Position numbers and translations under genes: made by a program
Shown: piece by piece, positions 9,220-15,404 of the stretch
How the letters are laid out: the number at the start of each line of letters is the position of its first letter
Position numbering within the stretch: position 1 is the stretch's first letter
Assembly: GCA_903917425.1 (NCBI GenBank)
Contig: CAIXAQ010000775.1
Coordinates: 1 to 16,273 of the forward strand
Origin: an uncultured Bacteroidales bacterium
GTDB lineage: Bacteria > Bacteroidota > Bacteroidia > Bacteroidales > UBA4417
Direction of reading: 5' to 3'
Length of the DNA: 16,273 nucleotides
The notes under the pieces: generated by a model
Told to the model about the DNA's origin: nothing
Databases searched by the model: none
Seen by the model: the letters and a program-made list of their open reading frames with translations, nothing else

Positions 9220-10275
9220 ATGAAAAATATCTATAAGTCGATCATAGCAGTCCTCCTGACGGTGGTATTGGTTCTTCCTCTTACAACCCTGGCCGGGAAT
9301 AAAGACCGGTCCGGACAAGCTGGGGCATCGGAACTATTAATCAATCCCTGGGCGCGTAGTTCGGGTTGGGGTGGCGTAAATGTTGCAAACAGTTTCGGCC
9401 TCGAAAGTTTATATACCAACGTTGCAGGCCTGGCGTTTACCAAGAAAACGGAGTTGATTTTCAGCCATACGGAGTGGTTAAAAGGATCACAGATCGGGAT
9501 AAATAACTTTGGTTTTGGTCAAAAAGTTGGCGAATCCGGCGTTTTGGGTGTAACGGTTATGTCGATGAGTTTCGGTGATATCCCTATTACAACAGTTGAT
9601 TTACCTGAAGGCGGAATTGGAACTTTTTCGCCAACCTACATGAATATAAACGTGGCGTACGCCAAGGCTTTCTCGAATGCAATTTATGGCGGATTTAACC
9701 TGAAACTTATTTCAGAATCTATAAGTGATGTGGGAGCCCAGGGTATCGCTATCGATGCTGGTATACAGTATGTTACGGGTGAAAGAGAAAATATCCATTT
9801 CGGGATTTCGCTTAAAAACGTAGGTCCTACCATGAAGTTTAAAGGTGACGGTTTGTCAATACGCAGCTTTTTACCGGGGCAGGAGAGCCAGTTCACGGTA
9901 GAGCAACGTTCTGCCGAATTCGAATTGCCTTCGCAATTGAACATTGGTGGCTCGTATGCGTTTCTCTTTAACGAAATACACACACTCACCCTGGCAGGAG
10001 CATTCGTTTCAAATGCATTCAATAACGATCAGTTTATTTTTGGTGCTGAATACAATTTGAAAGACTACCTGATGTTACGCGGCGGATATACTTACGAAAA
10101 CGGAATCACATCAAGTACTGATCGTACTACGGCACTTACCGGACCAAGTGCAGGTGTGACTATTCAGTATCCGCTTAACAAAGAAAAAAACTCGTTGTTC
10201 TCGATTGATTATTCCTATCGTGCCACTGACCCATTCAAGGGATGTCACACTATGGCTGTGAGGCTTAGCTTCTAA
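9220..10275 (+). CDS. PorV/PorQ-family outer-membrane beta-barrel protein
   Basis: A 351-residue protein with a signal peptide (IIAVLLTVVLVLPLTTLA, cut near residue 25). The mature N-terminus carries the family mark GQAGASELLINPWARSSG at residues 32-49, followed by alternating hydrophobic, Gly- and aromatic-rich strands to a C-terminal Phe (MAVRLSF). The family is a FadL-like barrel. PorV itself is the T9SS shuttle that takes cargo from the SprA translocon to the attachment complex. This gene directly follows a T9SS cargo gene, so it is probably a paralogue serving that cargo, not the core PorV, whose usual partners are not seen here. That role is inferred from position. A terminator follows the gene at 10321-10350. 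The call as a family member is firm; the name porV is not assigned. Confidence 0.82.
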   Translation: MKNIYKSIIAVLLTVVLVLPLTTLAGNKDRSGQAGASELLINPWARSSGWGGVNVANSFGLESLYTNVAGLAFTKKTELIFSHTEWLKGSQIGINNFGFGQKVGESGVLGVTVMSMSFGDIPITTVDLPEGGIGTFSPTYMNINVAYAKAFSNAIYGGFNLKLISESISDVGAQGIAIDAGIQYVTGERENIHFGISLKNVGPTMKFKGDGLSIRSFLPGQESQFTVEQRSAEFELPSQLNIGGSYAFLFNEIHTLTLAGAFVSNAFNNDQFIFGAEYNLKDYLMLRGGYTYENGITSSTDRTTALTGPSAGVTIQYPLNKEKNSLFSIDYSYRATDPFKGCHTMAVRLSF

Positions 10276-10282
10276 AACAAAC

Positions 10283-10298
10283 AGCAGTACAAACTGCT
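10283..10298. repeat. Small perfect inverted repeat after the PorV-like gene
   Basis: AGCAGT, a four-base ACAA loop, then ACTGCT, starting eight bases after the stop codon of the PorV-like gene. The stem is only six pairs and the following TTAATAGTT is a weak T tract. It may be an mRNA 3'-end stabiliser or an accessory to the stronger hairpin downstream. Confidence 0.4.
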
Positions 10299-10320
10299 TT
10301 AATAGTTAAATATTTCCAGT

Positions 10321-10350
10321 GAGGACCCTTTTTTTAAGGGTCTTTTCTTC
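10321..10350 (+). terminator. Hairpin terminator closing the receptor/PorV-like operon
   Basis: A ten-pair stem, 10321-10330 with 10336-10345, including GACCC/GGGTC and two G-T pairs, with a five-T loop and a T-rich tail (CTTCTTATTT). It lies 45 bases after the PorV-like stop codon and 22 bases before the greA start. It therefore probably ends the upstream transcript and also limits where a greA promoter can sit. Confidence 0.7.
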
Positions 10351-10367
10351 TTATTTATAAAACACAA

Positions 10368-10856
10368 ATGGCTACCGATATGACACAGGTAACATATTAC
10401 ACAAAAGAAGGTTTTGAGAAAATTAAAACAGAGTTGGAGCACCTCATTCACATCGAGCGCCCTATGATTTCTCAGCAAATTGCGGAAGCCCGCGATAAAG
10501 GTGACCTCTCGGAAAATGCCGAATACGATGCGGCTAAAAATGCCCAGGGAATGCTTGAGATGCGAATTTCGAAAATGCAGGATATGCTTCGGAATGCCAG
10601 GATCATTGACGAATCGAAAATGGATGCAACCAAAGTTCAGATATTGTCGACTGTTAAAATCAGGAATCTCAAGAATAATGTCGAAATGACTTATACACTG
10701 GTTCCCGAAAACGAGGCCGATCTGAAAGCAGGTAAAATATCTGTTTCGTCGCCAATTGCGAAAGGGCTGTTAGGGAAGAAGAAGGGCAGCAAAGTGGATA
10801 TTACAATTCCTGCCGGGTTAATTACCGTGGAGGTTATCGAAATAATAATAAAATAG
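10368..10856 (+). CDS. greA: Transcription elongation factor GreA
   Basis: A 162-residue protein that rescues backtracked RNA polymerase by stimulating cleavage of the nascent RNA 3' end. Residues about 10-80 form the antiparallel coiled coil that enters the secondary channel. At its tip is the family motif ARDKGDLSENAEYDAAK (residues 41-57), with the conserved acidic pair at D46 and E49. Residues about 88-162 form the FKBP-like globular domain (ILSTVKIRN; SSPIAKGLLGKKKGSKVDI; GLITVEVIEI). The length is normal for the family (about 158). A second in-frame ATG four codons in is an equally possible start. The HIT gene follows after seven bases, so the two are probably co-transcribed. Confidence 0.96.
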   Translation: MATDMTQVTYYTKEGFEKIKTELEHLIHIERPMISQQIAEARDKGDLSENAEYDAAKNAQGMLEMRISKMQDMLRNARIIDESKMDATKVQILSTVKIRNLKNNVEMTYTLVPENEADLKAGKISVSSPIAKGLLGKKKGSKVDITIPAGLITVEVIEIIIK

Positions 10857-10863
10857 CATAGCA

Positions 10864-11262
10864 ATGGCTGGAATATTTGCACGAATCGCTTCCGGGGAAA
10901 TTCCTTCGTATAAGTTAGCTGAAAATGAGAAAATTTTCGCCTTTCTCGATATTAATCCATTGGCAAAGGGCCATACACTGGTAATTCCAAAGCAGGAAAC
11001 AGACTACCTGTTTGACCTGGACGAGGAATCGTACAAGGAACTTTGGCAGTTTGCCATGAAGATTGCCAAGGCTATCAAACAGACTGTGCCTTGTATAAAA
11101 GTGGGTGTGGCTGTCATTGGCCTGGAAGTACCTCATGCGCATATACACCTGGTTCCCCTTAATACAATGGACGACATTAATTTTAGCCGGCCAAAAATGT
11201 CGTTTCCTGCAGATGAAATGAAATTCCTTGCCGATTCGATTGCTGCCGCAATAAAATGGTAA
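10864..11262 (+). CDS. HIT-family (histidine triad) nucleotide-binding protein
   Basis: A 132-residue protein of the Hint branch, which hydrolyses nucleoside phosphoramidates or related AMP conjugates in the cytoplasm. The N-terminal signature is IFARIASGEIPSYKL (residues 4-18), followed by FAFLDINPLAKGHTLVIPK (26-43). The triad HAHIHLVPL begins at residue 91, and the middle histidine H93 is the expected nucleophile. Length and layout are normal for the family. It sits seven bases after greA and 20 bases before a strong hairpin, so it ends the two-gene transcript. The physiological substrate cannot be deduced. The greA link may be only transcriptional. Confidence 0.94.
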   Translation: MAGIFARIASGEIPSYKLAENEKIFAFLDINPLAKGHTLVIPKQETDYLFDLDEESYKELWQFAMKIAKAIKQTVPCIKVGVAVIGLEVPHAHIHLVPLNTMDDINFSRPKMSFPADEMKFLADSIAAAIKW

Positions 11263-11282
11263 TGATTAATGAGGATAAACAC

Positions 11283-11310
11283 AAAAGAACCGTCTTGAAG
11301 CGGTTCTTTT
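11283..11310. terminator. Hairpin terminator between convergent greA-HIT and pabBC
   Basis: A perfect ten-pair stem, AAAAGAACCG at 11283-11292 with CGGTTCTTTT at 11301-11310 and an eight-base loop. GATTTTT follows on the + strand. The flanking A tract supplies a U tract on the - strand as well, so it can serve both the HIT transcript and the pabC transcript, which ends at 11348. Confidence 0.85.
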
Positions 11311-11347
11311 GATTTTTACGCTATATGTTGGCATATTTTGCATTCAT

Positions 11348-11950
11348 TTATTGAAACCGTATATTCTCAATTTCAATATCAGGACCAATTTCAAATGGCA
11401 GCATAGCATTTATAAGCCGTGCTTTTCGAAATAAAGGAAGATCCTCAGCCTTAATTCCTTTTTCTTCAATTAACTTATATTTAAGCAAATACGCTCTCAT
11501 GGTTCCTTTCAGCAATGGATTCGAAGGGGTAAGCCATTGTGATCCATCATGGAAAATGATATTCGAGAAACTGGTATCCGTTATAAATCCGTTTTTAATA
11601 ATTAATATATCGTCGAATTTTTCGCGTTGGTCAGACAATTTTTCGAGACAGGAACGATCGGTGGTTTTGTATTGATATGTAATGTTATCATCTATCACAA
11701 GTTTGAGCGATTCTATCCTCCGTGCGGTGTATAGTTCAAAACTTTGTTGTTCGATATTTTTCGTGTAGATTACTTTGCATTTATAAATACCCTGGCGGTT
11801 TTCGATTGGAATCCGGATTGTGTTTTCAAGATCAAGGGGGTTATAAGCAGCAAAAAGAGTCTTTCTGCAATGGTTCATCCGGGAATTATGGAGTTCCAGG
11901 TTCTGAAGCACTCCATCCTTCAGGCGTATGGTTTCAAATAAAGGGGACAT
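11348..11950 (-). CDS. pabC: Aminodeoxychorismate lyase (class IV aminotransferase fold)
   Basis: PabC releases pyruvate from 4-amino-4-deoxychorismate to give p-aminobenzoate for folate. The ATG at 11950 gives 200 residues; an upstream TTG in the same frame is less likely. The class IV PLP fold is visible. FETIRLKDG begins near residue 5. The expected PLP lysine is K95 in YQYKTTDR. ILIIKNGFITDTSFSNI (115-131) is the cofactor-binding loop, with D125 where many relatives have Glu. PLLKGTMR is at 145-152. It is shorter than the typical enzyme (about 270), but the conserved blocks are all present, as in other short Bacteroidota forms. It overlaps the pabB 3' end by 17 bases, indicating translational coupling. 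A related D-amino-acid or branched-chain aminotransferase is possible on fold alone; the pabB link decides the call. Confidence 0.85.
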   Translation of the reverse strand: MSPLFETIRLKDGVLQNLELHNSRMNHCRKTLFAAYNPLDLENTIRIPIENRQGIYKCKVIYTKNIEQQSFELYTARRIESLKLVIDDNITYQYKTTDRSCLEKLSDQREKFDDILIIKNGFITDTSFSNIIFHDGSQWLTPSNPLLKGTMRAYLLKYKLIEEKGIKAEDLPLFRKARLINAMLPFEIGPDIEIENIRFQ

Positions 11951-12911
11951 AAACTTTATCAATTAACTCGTTGTACTCGCTGACGCAATGACTGTTTGCT
12001 GTTATCCCTCCGCCACTGAAAAAAAGCAATTTCCCGTTTTCGTTCTTAACAAAACGTATCATGACCCCGGAATCAAGTTTTGACCCATCGAAATACCCGA
12101 AAATACCGGTATAAAAGCCTCTTGAATACGTTTCGGCATCGTGGATGATTTCCAGCGTTTTCTTCTTGGGTGCTCCCGAAATAGAGCCGGCGGGCAATAG
12201 CTTACGAAATATATTTCCCAGTTCATCCAGGTAATTTGCGGGAAGTTTACCCGAAATTTCGGAACTAACCTGTAAAAGCGACTTTTCGTGCGTAACGATT
12301 TTTTCGACATACCTGAATCGTTCGACCTTCACCCCCGAAGCTACCATGCTAAGGTCGTTGCGAATCAGATCTACAATGGTGTTGTGTTCGGCGGTTTCTT
12401 TCGGATCATTCAGTATCCCATTTTCCGCATCAGGCAGGGATGCATCGATTGTGCCTTTCATAGGAAAAGAATGAATGGTAGAATTGCTAATCTGAACAAA
12501 TATTTCGGGCGAAAAAACAACAAACTGATCCTGGAACAAAAGCCTGTACCTGGCTCTGCTTCGAGCAAATATTTCAGGAAGCGTCAGGTTTACATCAATT
12601 GCCGTCGGGAAAGTAAGGTTTGTCAGGTACGAATTTCCGGCAATAAGGTTGCGTCGTACTATTTCATATGACTTTTCATACAAACGGTACTCTACCGGAT
12701 GCTTATGCATTACTACAGACGGATTTTTAAACGGCTGATCCGGAAAATTTGTAATTTCGTTGACATTGAAGTAAATGCCTGCCATCAACGCTTTTTCCGG
12801 TGTACAGAAAAACCCTTGCTGAACTTCAAAATCGATCCCGAACAGGAAGGCTTGCTTCCTGCTTCCATTGGAATTCATCAGTTCAAATACATTTTCGGCT
12901 GGCATCAGCAT
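11934..12911 (-). CDS. pabB: Aminodeoxychorismate synthase component I
   Basis: PabB converts chorismate plus ammonia to 4-amino-4-deoxychorismate, in the folate pathway. About 325 residues from the ATG at 12911; an in-frame GTG at 12923 and an ATG at 12905 are alternatives. Chorismate-binding family blocks in order are PMKGTID (150-156), DLIRNDLSMVASG, PAGSISGAPKKKTLEIIHDAE (from about 240), GFYTGIFGYFDG and FFSGGGITANS (up to 307). Lysine in PMKGT separates PabB from anthranilate synthase TrpE, which has Ala there. The protein is shorter than E. coli PabB (453) because the N-terminal region is reduced, as in other Bacteroidota. Ammonia should come from a PabA/TrpG subunit. The only copy in this window is a broken remnant just upstream on the other strand. 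Confidence 0.92.
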   Translation of the reverse strand: MLMPAENVFELMNSNGSRKQAFLFGIDFEVQQGFFCTPEKALMAGIYFNVNEITNFPDQPFKNPSVVMHKHPVEYRLYEKSYEIVRRNLIAGNSYLTNLTFPTAIDVNLTLPEIFARSRARYRLLFQDQFVVFSPEIFVQISNSTIHSFPMKGTIDASLPDAENGILNDPKETAEHNTIVDLIRNDLSMVASGVKVERFRYVEKIVTHEKSLLQVSSEISGKLPANYLDELGNIFRKLLPAGSISGAPKKKTLEIIHDAETYSRGFYTGIFGYFDGSKLDSGVMIRFVKNENGKLLFFSGGGITANSHCVSEYNELIDKVYVPFI

Positions 12912-12972
12912 AGTAAAACCCACTTTTCAGGCCATAAAAATACAATAAACCAGGCGTAATTTCTATTTTTAG

Positions 12973-13242
12973 GGTTTGTACTCCATCGATGAATATCTTC
13001 CTGACCCGGAAAATATTTTCGGGGATTTAGCAGAGCCTTTGTCAGTTGGGAGGCGCCATTCGCATGTTGTCAGCACTACAGGCTCTTCTGAAGTACATGA
13101 AAGTAACGGCTACTGATAAAAAAGGAGTGATTATGGCAGTGAGACAAAAGCAGCATGAAATTGCCGGGGTTCAATTTCATCCGAATCAATTATGACTCCT
13201 ATGTGTGTAAAAATGATAAAATACTGGATGACAGGCTATTAA
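12973..13242 (+). pseudogene. Decayed C-terminal half of a PabA/TrpG glutamine amidotransferase
   Basis: Three frame-shifted pieces together spell the end of a class I glutamine amidotransferase. Frame one (from 12973) gives DPENIFGDLAEPLSVGRRHSHVVS, matching the family pattern 'lF.gl..pl.VGRYHS.vvS'. Frame two gives KVTATDKKGVIMAVRQ and then HEIAGVQFHP (to 13180). Back in frame one, ESIMTPMCVKMIKYW runs to a stop at 13240-13242. VVS and VTATD are separated by 28 bases, nine codons plus one, which fits a one-base insertion. One base is missing between HP and ES, splitting the catalytic FHPES motif. The Tyr of GRYHS is Arg. The N-terminal half with the nucleophilic Cys is absent, because pabB starts (on -) about 60 bases to the left. 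It cannot make an active enzyme. Confidence 0.8.
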
Positions 13243-13254
13243 TAGGGATAATGT

Positions 13255-13282
13255 TGTGGAATAAAATGCTTTTTATTCCACA
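13255..13282. repeat. Perfect 12-bp inverted repeat (possible terminator) downstream of purF
   Basis: TGTGGAATAAAA at 13255-13266 pairs fully with TTTTATTCCACA at 13271-13282, with a four-base TGCT loop. It lies 13 bases after the end of the amidotransferase remnant and about 77 bases downstream of the purF stop. No long T tract follows on either strand outside the stem, so intrinsic termination is possible but not clear. Confidence 0.55.
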
Positions 13283-13298
13283 CTATCTTCGCCATGTC

Positions 13299-13343
13299 GC
13301 CCCATCACCCCTCACCTTGTCACCCCTCACCTTGTCGTCCCTC
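13299..13343. repeat. Three-copy 15-bp tandem repeat after purF
   Basis: Three adjacent 15-base units are at 13299-13313, 13314-13328 and 13329-13343. On the + strand the middle unit is ACCTTGTCACCCCTC, and the outer ones diverge slightly. The tract is C-rich on the + strand and non-coding, lying 15 bases beyond the purF stop codon. There are no unique spacers of CRISPR type. Confidence 0.65.
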
Positions 13344-13358
13344 ATCAACCCGTCTAAC

Positions 13359-15260
13359 TTAATACGCCCTCTCGTTCCTTCCCTCAATAAAATTAATAAA
13401 GGATTTATTGAGGACTTTGTATCCGCCCGGCGTTGGATATTTCCCTGTAAAATACCAGTCTCCGGTGTGATTAGGGATGGCATGGTGCAGATCTGCAATA
13501 GATTGATATACTATAGCTAGCTCAGCTTTGCAGCCCGCAGGAGTGACTAATTGAGCGATTTTTGCCGAAATCTGCTGAGGTGTAAAACGATCATAAATTT
13601 CTTTCACATAGTTAACCATCTGCTCCTTTGGTGATTTTTCCTGGGCTTTGCATTTACGGTAAACTTCATTAAGGATAGCTTCCTGGTGGGTATCTTTCAG
13701 CAACCCTATGGTAGCGGTGAAGGCTATAAAATCCGTAATCTTAGCCATATCAATTCCATAACAATCAGGATAGCGGATTTGAGGCGCCGACGAAGCAATC
13801 ACTATTTTTTTAGGCCCCAGCCTGTCGAGTATACGAATGATGCTCTGCTTCAATGTAGTGCCCCGCACAATAGAGTCGTCTATCACTACCAGGTTGTCGA
13901 CGCCGCGGCGCACGGTTCCATAAGTTACATCATAAACATGCGCCACCAGGTCGTTGCGTTGGGAATCTTGTGTGATAAAAGTGCGTAGTTTGATGTCCTT
14001 GACGGCAACTTTTTCAACACGCGGTTTCAGAAGGAAAATTTCCTGCAGTTGTTCGCGTGTTATATTCGGGCCGGCATTCAATATTTTATCCGACTTTATC
14101 TCATCGCACACCGTATTCAGCCCTTCAACCAGGCCGTAAAACGCAGATGCGGCAGTATTGGGGATGTAGCTGAAAACAGTATTGATCAGATCGTGGCCGA
14201 CTTCCGAAAGTATATTTTTGGTTAATGCAATTCCTAATTGCTTGCGCTCATTATAAATCTCTTTGTCGGTGCCCCGGCTGAAATAGATCCTCTCGAATGA
14301 GCAGGAGCGCCTCTCTGCCGGCTTTTTAATCTGAGCTTCTTCCACTGTGCCGTCGCGCCTTACAATGAGCGCATGCCCTGGCTTCACTTCATGAACATCG
14401 TCGTACAAAACATTCAGCGTGGTTTGTATTACAGGGCGTTCGGAGGCTGCAACCACTATTTCGTCATCTTTGTACCAGTATGCCGGACGTATCCCGTTGG
14501 GGTCGCGCAAAATAAATGCATCGCCATGACCGAACATGCCGGCGATGGCATACCCTCCATCCCAGTGTTCTGACGATTGTGTCAGCAATTCTTTTATGTT
14601 TAAGTTTTTGGCAATCAATTCGGTGCTTTCTTGTTTGTTAAAGCCCTCCTTCTTGAATTTGCGATACAATTCTTCGTTGGAATCATCAAGGAAATGGCCG
14701 ATTTTTTCAAGTATAGTAACTGTATCAGATGTTTCAACCGGGTACTGACCGAATTCGACGAGCCGCTGAAATAGCTCATCCACATTGGTCATATTGAAAT
14801 TTCCGGCTAATACCAGGTTCCGGGTCATCCAATTATTGTAACGAACTACCGGGTGCAGATTTTCAATATTATTTTTCCCAAAAGTGCCGTAGCGAAGATG
14901 CCCCATATAAACCTCGCCAAAAAAAGGCATGTTGTTCTTCAGCCAGATAGAATCATTTATCTTTTCGGGGTCAGTGTTTAAAATGGACTGAAAGGGTTTG
15001 TATATCTGTTTAAAAATATCGTCAATAGGTGCTGCCGCGTTCGATCTTACCCGGTCAATATACCTGTTGCCGGGGGTTACGTTGAGTTTAATGCTTGCAA
15101 CTCCCGCTCCGTCCTGACCACGATTGTGCTGCTTTTCCATCAGCAGGTGCAACTTGTTTATCCCGTAAAGAGTGGTTCCATAATTGGAATAGTAATACTC
15201 AAGTGGTTTTAATAACCTGATAAAAGCAATTCCACATTCATGTTTAATTTGGTCACTCAT
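13359..15260 (-). CDS. purF: Amidophosphoribosyltransferase, long Bacteroidota form
   Basis: A 633-residue enzyme that transfers glutamine-derived ammonia to PRPP, the first committed step of purine synthesis. The N-terminal glutaminase domain has HECGIA with the expected nucleophile C9, EKQHNRGQDGAG (42-53), GHLRYGTFG (120-128), GNFN (153-156) and LRDPNGIRP (251-259). The C-terminal phosphoribosyltransferase domain has the PRPP loop VVIDDSIVRGTT (458-469) and RYPDCYGIDM (496-505). C9 means that eight residues (MSDQIKHE) must be removed to expose the catalytic Cys, as with propeptide forms of PurF. It is over 100 residues longer than the E. coli enzyme (505), with extra segments near 75-115 and 310-420 and a C-terminal extension ending EGRNERAY. 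The motifs make the family firm. Bacteroidota often carry a second, shorter PurF, so this copy may be specialised. Confidence 0.92.
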   Translation of the reverse strand: MSDQIKHECGIAFIRLLKPLEYYYSNYGTTLYGINKLHLLMEKQHNRGQDGAGVASIKLNVTPGNRYIDRVRSNAAAPIDDIFKQIYKPFQSILNTDPEKINDSIWLKNNMPFFGEVYMGHLRYGTFGKNNIENLHPVVRYNNWMTRNLVLAGNFNMTNVDELFQRLVEFGQYPVETSDTVTILEKIGHFLDDSNEELYRKFKKEGFNKQESTELIAKNLNIKELLTQSSEHWDGGYAIAGMFGHGDAFILRDPNGIRPAYWYKDDEIVVAASERPVIQTTLNVLYDDVHEVKPGHALIVRRDGTVEEAQIKKPAERRSCSFERIYFSRGTDKEIYNERKQLGIALTKNILSEVGHDLINTVFSYIPNTAASAFYGLVEGLNTVCDEIKSDKILNAGPNITREQLQEIFLLKPRVEKVAVKDIKLRTFITQDSQRNDLVAHVYDVTYGTVRRGVDNLVVIDDSIVRGTTLKQSIIRILDRLGPKKIVIASSAPQIRYPDCYGIDMAKITDFIAFTATIGLLKDTHQEAILNEVYRKCKAQEKSPKEQMVNYVKEIYDRFTPQQISAKIAQLVTPAGCKAELAIVYQSIADLHHAIPNHTGDWYFTGKYPTPGGYKVLNKSFINFIEGRNERAY

Positions 15261-15330
15261 GGATTAAATATTGGCTTTGTTAGTTGGAAAGCATGTAATT
15301 AAGGCGAATCTGTGAAAAGGAAAATCAAAT

Positions 15331-15364
15331 CAGCAGGCAAAAAATTATTTATTTCTGCCTGTTG
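15331..15364 (-). terminator. Possible terminator of the right-edge T9SS gene
   Basis: A nine-pair stem (one G-T pair), 15331-15339 with 15356-15364, flanks a 16-base AT-rich loop. Read on the - strand it lies about 40 bases after the stop at 15405 and is followed by a T-rich stretch (ATTTGATTTTCCTTTT). The long loop makes it less certain. It also sits 70 bases upstream of purF and could affect that transcript's start. Confidence 0.4.
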
Positions 15365-15404
15365 TTGTTTCTTACTCTGTCAATGAAAGTGAGTACGATT
15401 AAAT

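Noticed and set aside
9684..10022. 112-codon frame on - inside the PorV-like gene
   Set aside because: Antisense shadow with no recognisable motif; the + frame clearly encodes barrel strands.
12288..12671. 127-codon frame on + inside pabB
   Set aside because: Antisense to well-conserved pabB blocks; no independent support.
11934..12911. Anthranilate synthase TrpE instead of PabB
   Set aside because: The PMKGT lysine and the overlap with a pabC-type gene favour PabB; no other trp genes are present.
13299..13343. CRISPR-like array
   Set aside because: The units are 15 bases long and directly adjacent, with no spacers and no cas genes nearby.
13155..13520. 121-codon frame on + over the purF 3' end
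   Set aside because: It crosses the amidotransferase remnant in an unused frame, then the 15-bp repeats, then runs antisense to purF. The conserved protein signals are in other frames.
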